Shown: positions 53,595 through 62,238 of the stretch, one piece after another
Position numbering within the stretch: the stretch's first letter is position 1
Layout of the letters: the number at the start of each line of letters is the position of its first letter
Origin: Verrucomicrobiales bacterium
Lineage (GTDB): Bacteria; Verrucomicrobiota; Verrucomicrobiia; Verrucomicrobiales; DEV007
Reading direction: 5' to 3'
Assembly: GCA_029233965.1 (NCBI GenBank)
Contig: JARGOP010000001.1
Span: forward strand, 62,001-126,000
Length of the DNA: 64,000 bases
Notes under the pieces: model-generated
Seen by the model: only the letters and a program-made list of their open reading frames with translations
The model's database searches: none
What the model was told of the DNA's origin: nothing
Translations under genes and position numbers: made by a program

Positions 53595-54052
53595 AGCCGC
53601 TGAACTCACGCGCCTGGAGCATCGGAACGATTGTCGTCGCTGCGCTCGTCTCCTGGGGGGTTGCCAGGTATACGCTGAAGCACGGGCATTCCCATCCGCA
53701 CAGTGAAACCGGGAACGCCGACCTGCACCACTGGTTGCATGAGAATCTGGGGATCAGTGCGGAGCAGGAGGCTCTTCTCCTTCCCATTGAGTTGGCATTC
53801 GAGAAGGAGTCTGCGCAGTGTCAGGGGGAAATCGAAGCCGCCGGACTGGCCCTCGCGGAAGCGATCCGGAACGATCCCGAAGATTCCGGTGAAATCGAAG
53901 CCTCAAGACTGAGGCTTCACGCTGCCAAGGGTGAGTTGGAAGAACTCACCCTCCAACACTTTTTCGCGATGAAGAAGCATCTCAGTCCCGAGCAGGGCGA
54001 AAAGCTTCTTCAATGGACCCACGACAGTCTCCTCCATGGAAACCACCGCTGA
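53591..54052 (+). CDS. CnrX-like periplasmic metal sensor
   Basis: This 153-residue protein has an N-terminal membrane anchor (about 10-25), a His-rich spacer (HGHSHPH, 31-37) and a helical-hairpin sensor domain. The known CnrX Co/Ni ligands His42, His46, Glu63, His119 and Met123 correspond here to His46, His50, Glu67, His123 and Met127, all at identical spacing. TLQHFFAMKKHLSPEQ is close to the CnrX C-terminal helix. It should detect metal in the periplasm and release the anti-sigma block. The metal (Co, Ni or Zn) cannot be told. Its end overlaps the sigma gene start by 17 bases. Confidence 0.85.
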   Translation: MKPLNSRAWSIGTIVVAALVSWGVARYTLKHGHSHPHSETGNADLHHWLHENLGISAEQEALLLPIELAFEKESAQCQGEIEAAGLALAEAIRNDPEDSGEIEASRLRLHAAKGELEELTLQHFFAMKKHLSPEQGEKLLQWTHDSLLHGNHR

Positions 54053-54668
54053 TTCTTCCAACGACTGGCCGATCCCCTTCGCGCTGAGGTCCCGATCTGC
54101 TCCGATTTCTTTCGAATCCGGGGAGGATCTCGATCTCGCCGCCGCCGCCGACGGGGACGACGATGCCTTTGTCCGGCTTGTAGAACGCCATCAGGAGAAA
54201 GTCTTCCGCTTCTGCTGCCAGTGGCTCCCAAATGCGGAGGACGCCCGCGAGGCGACACAGGACACCTTTATCCGGGCCTACCTCGCGCTGGAACGATACC
54301 GGAGGGAGGGACGCTTCTCGACCTGGCTTTTTCAAATCGCCCTGAATCAGTGTCGTGACCGGCTCAAATCAAAAGCAGGATCACAAAGCAGGCATACAGA
54401 TTCACTGGTCAAAGGAGGAAAAAGCGATGACCTGATCTGTCCGGCTCCGGCTCCGGACGAGGCGGTCGCTTTGTCAGGTGATCAGGAGCGACTTGGAGAA
54501 GCGATCGAAAAGCTGCCTATGAAGCTGCGGGCCGTGGTCATCATTTGCGGGGTTGAAGGCATGAGTCAGGAAACCTGCGCCGAGATTTTGAATATTTCGG
54601 TCCGCGCGGTTGAGGGACGATTTTATCGGGCGAGGCGGCAGCTCGAAGCCTTCCTGCGGGAAGGGTAG
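54036..54668 (+). CDS. CnrH-like ECF sigma factor
   Basis: This 210-residue RpoE-type sigma factor has an N-terminal extension of about 35 residues. Region 2 contains AFVRLVERHQEKVFRFC and DAREATQDTFIRAYLAL near 75, and TWLFQIALNQCRDRL near 98. Region 4 contains AIEKLPMKLRAVVII and GMSQETCAEILNISVRAVEGRFYRARRQL near 185. It ends the anti-sigma, sensor, sigma triplet and lies 106 bases ahead of the TonB receptor gene, its most likely target. The order Y-X-H equals that of cnrYXH in Cupriavidus. Confidence 0.92.
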   Translation: METTADSSNDWPIPFALRSRSAPISFESGEDLDLAAAADGDDDAFVRLVERHQEKVFRFCCQWLPNAEDAREATQDTFIRAYLALERYRREGRFSTWLFQIALNQCRDRLKSKAGSQSRHTDSLVKGGKSDDLICPAPAPDEAVALSGDQERLGEAIEKLPMKLRAVVIICGVEGMSQETCAEILNISVRAVEGRFYRARRQLEAFLREG

Positions 54669-54774
54669 CGGGAGCCTGCGTCTTTGCTGACTTCGGCCGC
54701 GCTTCGGAAAGTATTACGTTCCGCCACTTTTTCCGTGGGGTCGGGAAAGGAATCTCGTTTCACGTCATGAACCG

Positions 54775-56964
54775 ATGGTTCTATTCATGCGTTTCCCTGT
54801 ATTTCTTCTCTACTTTTTCGCGGCCCTCCCCACCTTTGCTCAGGAAAGCCTCGTCCTCGACGACGCCGTCCCCTCGCCTGCTGATTCCGTCGAAGTCGAC
54901 ACCCTCGATGTTACTGTCTTTACCGCTGCCCCGCCCCCCGCGCAACGTCCGGCTCCGACGGGTGCCACCGGCGTTTCCGCTCCCACGGTGGCGACCTTCG
55001 ATTCTGAAATCGCCCCCGGAAAACCGGAGAACCTTCTCGGAGTCGCTCCCAGTGCTTCGGCCGGGCGCGCCAGTGGAATCGAATTGCTGGACCGTCCTTT
55101 TCTCCGTCGCGGCGAACTTCTCGAGGTCGTCCCCGGCCTCATCGTGACGCAGCACAGTGGCGGGGGCAAAGCGAACCAGTATTTCCTGCGGGGCTTCAAT
55201 CTCGATCATGGCACCGATTTCGCCATTTTTGTCGACAACATGCCGGTGAACAACCGGACCCATGGACACGGCCAGGGCTATGCGGACATCAATTTTCTCA
55301 TCCCGGAACTGGTCGAGGAACTGGAGTATGTCAAAGGCCCCTATTTTGCCCGCTTCGGGGATTTCAGCACCGCCGGTGCCGCGAGATTCCGACTCTATCG
55401 CGAGCTGCCGGAGGCGATCGCCTCCTTTTCAATCGGGTCGAACAACTTTTACCGCGGGTTGCTCGCGGACTCCGCGCAGGCGGGGAACGGCGTCGCGACC
55501 TATGCCTTTGAATACAACTACTACGACGGTCCCTGGGTCATGCCCGACGAACTGAACCGCTGGAACGGATTCGTCCGCTATGTCCTCGGGCACGACGAGG
55601 ATTACACCTCCTTCACTGTAATGGGCTTCGACTCGTCGTGGAATGCGACCGATCAGGTGCCGCAGCGACTCATCAACAACGGCACGATTGATCGCCTCGG
55701 CTTTGTCGACCCGACGGTGGGAGGAGAATCCTACCGCTACAGCGCCTCGATGGATTTTCGTCGCACCCGCGACAGCGGAGTCACCGTGGGTTCGGTCTAC
55801 GCGGGCACCTACGAACTGGATCTTTTCTCCAACTTCACGCTTTTTCTCAACGATCCGGTGAACGGCGATCAGTTCAATCAGTTCGACAATCGCTGGTTCG
55901 CCGGGGCCACCCTCGATCACACCTTTGATTCGCTGAACTGGTTTGACCGCGATTCGACTCTCGCCGTCGGGGTGCAGACTCATCACGACTGGATTCAGGG
56001 CATCGGCCTGCACCAAACCCGCAACCGCGAACGAGTTTCCACGGTGCGCGAGGACGATGTCTACGAGGCGAGCTTCGCCGCGCACGGCACCCTTGAAGTG
56101 CCCTGGAATGACTGGATCCGCACCCAGACGGGAATCCGTGGCGATCTCTATCATTTCGATGTCGATTCGCGGTCCAACCCGCTGAACTCGGGGCAGGAAT
56201 GGGACGGGATCGTCAGTCCCAAGGCCGGGATTGTTTTCGGCCCGTGGAATGAGACCGAGTTCTACCTGAACGGCGGGTTCGGATTCCACAGCAACGACGC
56301 CCGCGGCGTCACCATCTCGGTGGATCCGGTCACGGGCGCTCCGCTTGAGCAGATCCCCGGCCTTGTCCGAACACGTGGTTCGGAGTTCGGGGTGCGTAGT
56401 CAAATCGTTCCCGCACTGACCTCGACTGCAGCGCTCTGGTATATCCACAGCGACTCGGAACTCGTCTATGTCGGGGACGCGGGCAATATTGAGGCCGGCG
56501 GTGCAAGCGAACGCTACGGTTTCGAATGGTCAAATTACTGGCGTCCGGAGTCCTGGCTCATAATTGATACCGAACTTGCCATTACCGAAGGTCGCTTCCT
56601 CGATACCGGAGAGGAGATCGAAAACGCGGTTCCTGTCAGCTTCTCCGGTGGCATCACCGCAGGAGATGAGTTCGGTCCCTTCGCGAGTCTCCGTGCCCGC
56701 TATTTCTCCCCCCGCCCTCTCAACGGTGACGGGAGTGTGAAGTCGCAGGATTCCTTCCAGCTGAATTCGCGATTCGGCTATCGAACCCGCTCGAATCTGG
56801 AGATCGCGCTGGAAGTCATCAATCTCCTCGATGCCGAGGATAACGATATCGAGTATTTCTACGAGTCGAGGCTCCCCGGCGAACCCCTTGCCGGAATCGA
56901 AGACCGGCACGTGCATCCCTACGAGCCGAGACAGGTACGGCTCAGCGTCACGAAGCGGTGGTAG
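54775..56964 (+). CDS. TonB-dependent outer-membrane receptor
   Basis: This 729-residue protein has a signal peptide (to about residue 22, LPTFAQES) and a Pro/Ala-rich spacer of about 80 residues with no clear TonB box by eye. The plug domain shows RRGELLEVVPGLIVTQHSGGGKANQYFLRGFNLDHGTDFA (in pieces) and THGHGQGYADINFLIPELVEELEYVKGPY. The barrel ends with RQVRLSVTKRW, with aromatic Trp last. The His motif in the plug and the adjacent CnrYXH-like genes suggest uptake of a metal or metal complex; this is inference. ATG at 54775 or 54787 is possible. Confidence 0.92.
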   Translation: MVLFMRFPVFLLYFFAALPTFAQESLVLDDAVPSPADSVEVDTLDVTVFTAAPPPAQRPAPTGATGVSAPTVATFDSEIAPGKPENLLGVAPSASAGRASGIELLDRPFLRRGELLEVVPGLIVTQHSGGGKANQYFLRGFNLDHGTDFAIFVDNMPVNNRTHGHGQGYADINFLIPELVEELEYVKGPYFARFGDFSTAGAARFRLYRELPEAIASFSIGSNNFYRGLLADSAQAGNGVATYAFEYNYYDGPWVMPDELNRWNGFVRYVLGHDEDYTSFTVMGFDSSWNATDQVPQRLINNGTIDRLGFVDPTVGGESYRYSASMDFRRTRDSGVTVGSVYAGTYELDLFSNFTLFLNDPVNGDQFNQFDNRWFAGATLDHTFDSLNWFDRDSTLAVGVQTHHDWIQGIGLHQTRNRERVSTVREDDVYEASFAAHGTLEVPWNDWIRTQTGIRGDLYHFDVDSRSNPLNSGQEWDGIVSPKAGIVFGPWNETEFYLNGGFGFHSNDARGVTISVDPVTGAPLEQIPGLVRTRGSEFGVRSQIVPALTSTAALWYIHSDSELVYVGDAGNIEAGGASERYGFEWSNYWRPESWLIIDTELAITEGRFLDTGEEIENAVPVSFSGGITAGDEFGPFASLRARYFSPRPLNGDGSVKSQDSFQLNSRFGYRTRSNLEIALEVINLLDAEDNDIEYFYESRLPGEPLAGIEDRHVHPYEPRQVRLSVTKRW

Positions 56965-57059
56965 CCTTTGCCGTGAAACTGGTGACAGTTTCGGAGGGTG
57001 AGGAAAATCGGATCATCTGAGCGAACTCGATGGAAGAGTTGAAATAGGTTCAATTCGTG

Positions 57060-57560
57060 ATGACCTTTCCCCGGGAGAGGAACTTCATCACGATGGGCTT
57101 GCAAGACAATCAGAAAGGTGAGGTGAAAGACTCGAAAGTCGCCCGGGTCCGGGTCGGCTTTGACGGGAGGGTTCACAAATGGTTTCGCGGTCCCCTCGCG
57201 AAAGAGCGTTTCGAGAATGAGCGCCGCGTCCTGCAGTATCTCGAAGCGAAGGGCTGCGACTTCGTGCCGCGGGTCCTTTCGGACGAACCGGAAGAACTCT
57301 ATCTCGTGACGAGCAATTGCGGGAGCCGACCTTCCCGCTTGAGCAGGGGAAAGGCGCAGGAGCTTTTCGACTCCCTGGAGAAGTTCGGAGTCCGGCACAA
57401 TGACCAGGCGGATCGCAACATCACCTATGATTCGCACCGGGGTTTTTTTTGCGTGATTGATTTTGAGTTTGCGACCATTCTCGAGACCGGAGAGGGTCTC
57501 GAAATCGAAGATGCCGACAAAGAGCTGAAACGATTGAGGGCGGCGGGAGAGCCCTATTGA
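57060..57560 (+). CDS. Minimal protein-kinase-like protein
   Basis: This 166-residue protein runs from the ATG at 57060; a GTG at 57057 is next to it. It is much shorter than a normal kinase (about 250 or more). It keeps a small N-lobe with VHKWFRG (possible ATP-binding Lys) and FENERRVLQYL (possible helix C Glu). A catalytic-loop motif RHNDQADRNITYD replaces HRDxKxxN, and CVIDFEFAT replaces DFG. This fits the compact RIO/aminoglycoside-kinase-like type. Its stop overlaps the TTG alternative start of the PP2C gene, so the two form a kinase and phosphatase pair. The substrate is unknown. Confidence 0.75.
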   Translation: MTFPRERNFITMGLQDNQKGEVKDSKVARVRVGFDGRVHKWFRGPLAKERFENERRVLQYLEAKGCDFVPRVLSDEPEELYLVTSNCGSRPSRLSRGKAQELFDSLEKFGVRHNDQADRNITYDSHRGFFCVIDFEFATILETGEGLEIEDADKELKRLRAAGEPY

Positions 57561-57583
57561 AATCCATCTCCCCTACTATTCCC

Positions 57584-58444
57584 ATGGCAGAACGAGGTGA
57601 AACGAACGACAGCGGAGCCGAAGAAACTCCGGCGACCGGGGTTTCCTGGTCCGCCGTCACCGATGTCGGGCGATTCCGCAGGGAGAATGAAGATGCCTTC
57701 CTTGCGCTGGAGATGAATCACCGCGAGGTCATCCGGCTCGGGAAATACGGCGAGGCTTCCTTTGCGGATGGCGATTTCATCTTCGCGGTCAGCGACGGGA
57801 TGGGCGGGCACAACGCCGGCGAGTTCGCGAGCCGGATCGCGGTCGAGAAAATCACGGAACTCCTTCCGACCGCTTTTCGTCTTGAAGCCCAGGGATTGCA
57901 ACGTGGCGCCTCTGATCTCCTTGAACAGTTGATCCAGGAAATTCACACGGAGATCCAGGAGCTCGGACAGGCCTACGAGGAACTCGATGGGATGGGCGCG
58001 ACCCTGAGCCTCTGCTGGTTTTCCCCGGGGTGGATGCATTTTTGCCACGTCGGAGACAGCCGGGTCTACCTCCTTCCCGAGTCAGGAGGGATCAAACAGG
58101 TCACCGAGGATCACACCCACGTCGGCTGGCTTTTGCGAAACGGAAAGATCAGCGCGGCGCAGGCAAGGGTTCATCCCGCAAGGAATCAGCTGAGTCAGGC
58201 GCTCAGTGCGAATCCGCGAACGATCGCCCCCCAGCTCGGCGCGGTCGGATGCGACCCCGGAGATCGGATTGTGATCTGTTCTGACGGACTCTACGAAGGC
58301 CTTTCCGACAACAATGTGGAGTATTTTGTGCGGACCGGGGGGAAGGTCGAGGACGGCTTAACCGCTGCGGAAACCCTCGTGAAAACGAGCGTGCAGAATT
58401 CGGGGAAGGACAACACCACGGCGGTGGTGGTTGAGGTGGTGTGA
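57584..58444 (+). CDS. PP2C-family serine/threonine phosphatase
   Basis: This 286-residue protein runs from the ATG at 57584; a TTG at 57557 overlapping the kinase stop would add nine residues. PP2C motifs are present in order: RRENEDAFLA, VSDGMGGHNAGEFAS with metal-binding Asp, GATLSLCWF, CHVGDSRVYLL, VTEDHTHVGWL, ICSDGLYEGLSDN and SGKDNTTAVVVEVV. It is a cytoplasmic metal-dependent phosphatase that probably reverses the phosphorylation made by the kinase-like protein encoded just before it. Confidence 0.94.
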   Translation: MAERGETNDSGAEETPATGVSWSAVTDVGRFRRENEDAFLALEMNHREVIRLGKYGEASFADGDFIFAVSDGMGGHNAGEFASRIAVEKITELLPTAFRLEAQGLQRGASDLLEQLIQEIHTEIQELGQAYEELDGMGATLSLCWFSPGWMHFCHVGDSRVYLLPESGGIKQVTEDHTHVGWLLRNGKISAAQARVHPARNQLSQALSANPRTIAPQLGAVGCDPGDRIVICSDGLYEGLSDNNVEYFVRTGGKVEDGLTAAETLVKTSVQNSGKDNTTAVVVEVV

Positions 58445-58487
58445 GGGAGGTGGGGCTCCGAGCGTTCAACGTCCAAGGTTGAGCGCC

Positions 58488-58507
58488 CGAAACTCTCACG
58501 AGTTTCG
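58488..58507 (-). repeat. GTAG-family REP-like hairpin, copy a
   Basis: CGAAACTC (58488-58495), loop TCAC, GAGTTTCG (58500-58507): a perfect eight-base stem with a four-base loop in the 113-base gap after the phosphatase gene. It is the same core as the next copy at 58530, in opposite orientation, though its head reads CGAC where CTAC is expected. Confidence 0.75.
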
Positions 58508-58529
58508 CGACGGAGAGGACGAACGATGT

Positions 58530-58565
58530 AGGTGTAGCGAAACTCGTGAGAGTTTCGCTACACCT
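58530..58565 (+). repeat. GTAG-family REP-like hairpin, copy b (supplies the stop codon)
   Basis: A perfect 16-base stem flanks the loop GTGA (58546-58549), and both ends carry the GTAG/CTAC head. It overlaps the last codons of the restriction-modification gene on the minus strand. The stop codon TAG at 58558-58560 lies within its head, so the repeat seems to have set the present C-terminus. It could also act as a transcription stop. Confidence 0.8.
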
Positions 58566-58936
58566 GTCCCAGGCTCGCTAAGACTTCCAGCACTTCGCTG
58601 ATCTGCTCTTCGCGCTTTACTGATTGGCGGCCGAAGGCGGTGGAGAGGGCTTCGGGATCTGGGCCGGTTTCGGGGAGGAGGGTTCGGATCGCGGTGACTT
58701 GATCGGGCAAACGATCGGGCCAGGTGAGTTTCTTTGCCTTGGTTGCGGCCTTCTTTTTCGCGGCGGGCAGGGCGAGCTCGGATTGAGTCGAGGTCGCGTC
58801 GTTCGCATCACCGTCGGGATTCTGGAAATCGGGGCGGAGCCAGCGGATCCGGCCGGCCTTCTCCTCGGCGGCGCGTTCGTGATTGAGAGCGACGAGGCGT
58901 TCGAGGAGTTCGTTTTCCCAGGCGTCCTGATCGAGC

Positions 58937-58960
58937 GTAGCGAAAGTGGTGACACTCTCG
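58937..58960 (+). repeat. GTAG-family REP-like hairpin, copy c, inside coding sequence
   Basis: Head GTAG (58937-58940), stem CGAAAGTG, loop GTGA, stem CACTCTCG with one mismatch. Compared with copy b the stem tip has changed from CTC with GAG to GTG with CAC, so pairing is kept. It lies in the frame of the restriction-modification gene, in a low-complexity Ala/Ser/Glu linker. Confidence 0.7.
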
Positions 58961-58987
58961 GCGTTGGCCTCTGAGGCGGCATCGGGT

Positions 58988-59011
58988 GTAGCGGAAGCGG
59001 CCACGCTTCCG
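58988..59011 (+). repeat. GTAG-family REP-like hairpin, copy d, inside coding sequence
   Basis: Head GTAG (58988-58991), stem CGGAAGCG, loop GCCA, stem CGCTTCCG, perfect over eight bases. It belongs to the GCCA-loop variant and lies 51 bases from copy c in the same linker. Confidence 0.75.
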
Positions 59012-59037
59012 ACAAGCGGGCTCGCGGGTTCGGCGGT

Positions 59038-59061
59038 CGGAACGGTGGCCCGTTCCGCTAC
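59038..59061 (-). repeat. GTAG-family REP-like hairpin, copy e, inside coding sequence
   Basis: On the minus strand: head GTAG, stem CGGAACGG, loop GCCA, stem CCGTTCCG, perfect over eight bases. Versus copy d the stem tip is CGG with CCG instead of GCG with CGC, another compensatory change with an unchanged loop. Its orientation is opposite to copies c and d. Confidence 0.75.
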
Positions 59062-61827
59062 GGGGTTTCCGGCGTTTCCGGGGCGCTTTGCCCAGAGATC
59101 ATCCCAGCCGTAGGCGTGGAAGACCGCTTCGTCGAGGTCGTCGTGGATTTGCTTGAGGACGGAGACGAGGCCGTCGTCGTGGATTTTGCGTTCCTTCGGG
59201 GTGAGCGGTTCGCCCGAGCGCAGTTTTTCGAGGACGTTGTAGATCCCCGTCAGGGTCAGGTCGGGGTGGAGTTCCTGCTGCCGCTTGCGGTGGGCGTCGA
59301 GACGTTCCCCGAGGTCGCGGATGCGTTCGCGCGTGGCGGCGTCCGGGTCGGGGAATGGGAAGGTTTCGAAGCAGCGGGTTTTATTGTAGCGGGGATCGTT
59401 TCCAACGCCAAGCCTTCCGCCGGAACTCAGCGCCCACTTTTCGTGTACTGCGGATGATAAAGTTCCCAGAAAGAAAGGATCATCGAGCGCGATAACAACG
59501 ATTGTTCCTTCCGCAATCGTTGTTTTTGGTTCGAAAGCAAAAAAGCGAAACTTTGAGGTTTCTGGCGTTACGATCTGCAGCGAAACACCTCGCAGCGCTT
59601 TTCTGAAAGACTTTCTCGGCTCGCCAAACATCCACCATTTTTCCCTGTAGGATTCACGATTGTTTTGATCTCTCTCCGGTTTAACGGCAATCAGCAGATG
59701 TTGGTAGACGCCCGGATAGCGTTGAGCTAATTCTCGCTCTTCGAGATGTGAACAATCAATGACCTTACGATATTTGCGATTTTGAGTTAATTCACGTGCC
59801 GTCAGATAAGGACAGGTTATTTCCTCTGCGTCGCGCGGATGAGTCGCTGGGTCATCGCCTAAAACAAAGCCTTGTCCAAACAGCTTTACGCCGGGGCACG
59901 ATATCCCACGATTAGCTTGCAGCTTCTGCGCTCCACTGAGGCTCGCTCCGATTGTTAGCGCTGGAGTTATGATTCCGGCATCCTGACCGAATTCGACAAT
60001 TACCTCTCCATCACCTATCTGATTTTCGCGAGTCACTTGGGCCAAATTTCCAACACTTGCATTTCGAACTCCAACCGTCATTGCGATGCGAACACTCGCT
60101 CCATCTTTCGAATCAACCCAAGGATGATCGGGTATAGCGAATCCAAGACTAATTCCCCCTTCGGACAAGTGCTTCGCAATCGTTCTCTGATTGAATCCTT
60201 GTTTGATGCTATTCGTCGAAATAAGTCCGAAACGTGAAATTTGTTTGTCGGCCAGAAGCTCAGCTGAGATGTGCCACCAATAGATCACAAAATCGGACGA
60301 GTGACTGAGTTCTGGATAGGCCGCCCTAAGTGCCTTTGTATAGCCATCGCCGAGTGCTTCCCGCATTACCTTATCCCCCACAAACGGCGGATTCCCCACC
60401 ACATAATCCGCTTCGGGCCATTCCGGCCGCCTTGGGTTTGTGTAATCATAGAGCACTTTCTTCGCGCTCTCGTCGGGCACTTCTTTCCCGGTCACGGGAT
60501 GCGGCCTCGTCGTGATGCCGTCCCAGATTTGCACGACCTTCCCCTCCGCATCGCGGCGCGGGATCTTTTCATCGTAGGCGAGGACGGCGTCCTGATGCAG
60601 GATCGTGTTTTGCTTCGGCAGGAGCGGGCGGTCGTTCGTGTCGGCCTTACCGGTCGTTTTGAAATGCCACTGAAAGTAGCCGATCCACAAGACGAGTTGA
60701 GCGATGGAAACGGCGGAGGGATTCAGCTCCATCCCGAAGAACTGATCGGGACGGACCTTGAAGCTGTCCATCTCCAGGGTCCGGTCGCCGCCGATGCGCT
60801 CGAAGAAGTCCAGCACCTCCGCCTCCAACTGCTTGAGGTGCTCGAGCGTCACGTAGAGGAAGTTCCCCGAGCCACAGGCTGGATCGAGGATCCTGAGCCG
60901 GCAGAGCTCGTGGTGAAACTGCTCCACCTCGGCGCGGGCTTTTGACTCTTTCTCCTGCTCCAGCAAGAGGACGGCAGCGGCCTTGACCGACTCCCACTGC
61001 TCGCGGAGCGGTTCGATCACGGTCGGCTCGATGAGGCGCTCCACGTACGAACGCGGCGTGTAATGCGCCCCGAGCTTGTGTCGCTCGCGCGGGTCGAGAG
61101 CGCGCTCGAGCAGGGTCCCGAAGATCGCCGGGTCGACCTCGGTCCAGTCCGCCTTCGCCGCATCGATGAGGAGATCGACCTGTTCTTTCGTCAAGGGCAG
61201 CGCGGTCGCATTTTCAAACAGCCCGCCGTTGAAGTGAGCAATCTTTGAAAAAGCAGCGCCGAGTAATCGGTCCCGGTCGACATTTCCTTCCACAGGGTCG
61301 TGACGAGGGTGGGAAAGCTCGCGGGGTTTTCATCGACCTTTTTCAGGAGCTCAAGGAAGCCATGCTCCGGCAAGAGCCCGATGTCCTCCGCGAACATGGT
61401 GAAGAGACAGCGCTGGAGGAAGACCGCGACGACTTCGGGATCGTGCTGTTCCGCTTCGAGCGATTTCGCGAGCTTCGCGAGCCGGTCCGCGATGTCGCGG
61501 GTGACCTTGGCAATGCGCTTCGACGGGTCGAGCGAATGCGGATCGGTCCAGATCGCACGGAAGAGCTCGCGAACCTCCGGCTTACGCAGGTCTTCGAGGG
61601 AGATCCGGTGATTTTTCGGATCGGGGAAGCGCTGGTAGCGTCCTCCGGAGACGGTGAACTCGGCGTAGAGTTCGAAAACATAGCCGATGTCGCAGACGAT
61701 GAGAAAAGGCGGTCTCCCCTCACCCGCGGGAAGATCGCGGATGTAGCCCTCGGCCTGGGCGTGGGCGCGCGTCATCGCTTTATCATAGCCCGCCGTGCCG
61801 CGCTTCCCGTGGCCAAGCGCTGACTTC

Positions 61828-61856
61828 ACAGGGTTGGATGCCTGACTTAACCCTGT
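61828..61856. repeat. ACAGGGTT/AACCCTGT palindrome, copy 3, inside coding sequence
   Basis: ACAGGGTT (61828-61835) and AACCCTGT (61849-61856) are perfect eight-base arms at 21-base spacing. The palindrome is read through in frame by the second segment of the restriction-modification gene, where it encodes [10 protein letters not shown] just after the nuclease motif. Confidence 0.7.
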
Positions 61857-62238
61857 CTGGTCGGCCTTCGCCGCCGCCTCGACGCCCTGTTTCGTCTCGA
61901 GGACAAAGTGTCCGGCTCTATACAGATCGATGAAGCGTGCCGCTGAGGAACCGTCGGCTTTATGATGCGTGATTGCCCGGTCGAAGGTGTAGACATTTGC
62001 CGAGGCGCGGCCTGCGCCGGTTCCGGATGCGGGAGGTCGAGAAGGTCGCACAGCTCCGTCAGAAAAATCTGGTAGTTCGCCCGCTCCCGCCCACCACTCG
62101 GACTCCAGCGGGTGATGAAGTCATCGATCTCAGATTCCAGTACGTCGGGCATGAAAAGGAGTAAGAGAAAGGGAGGGAATTTTCAACTTCCAAGGTTCAA
62201 CCCTCAAGGTCGAAGTGGGCCTTGGCTGATCCTCTGCC

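Larger units (their letters stand above)
58558..62152 (-). pseudogene. MmeI-like restriction-modification enzyme, broken by two frameshifts
   Basis: Three minus-strand frames together give one protein of about 1198 residues. Segment 1 runs from 62152 to about 62020 ([29 protein letters not shown]), segment 2 to about 61250 and segment 3 to 58558. Segment 2 has a DX9EXK nuclease motif ([17 protein letters not shown]). Segment 3 has methyltransferase motif I DPACGSGNF and motif IV NPPF. This is the layout of single-chain type IIL/IIG enzymes that methylate and cut DNA. Both junctions fit the loss of one base, the second in a run of T near 61252. Three GTAG repeats and one ACAGGGTT palindrome lie inside the coding sequence, and a further GTAG repeat supplies the stop. 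It is either decayed or carries sequencing errors. Confidence 0.85.

Noticed and set aside
53319-56964. FecI-FecR-FecA type siderophore signalling
   Set aside because: There is no FecR-type anti-sigma domain, and the receptor shows no obvious N-terminal signalling domain. The sensor matches CnrX instead.
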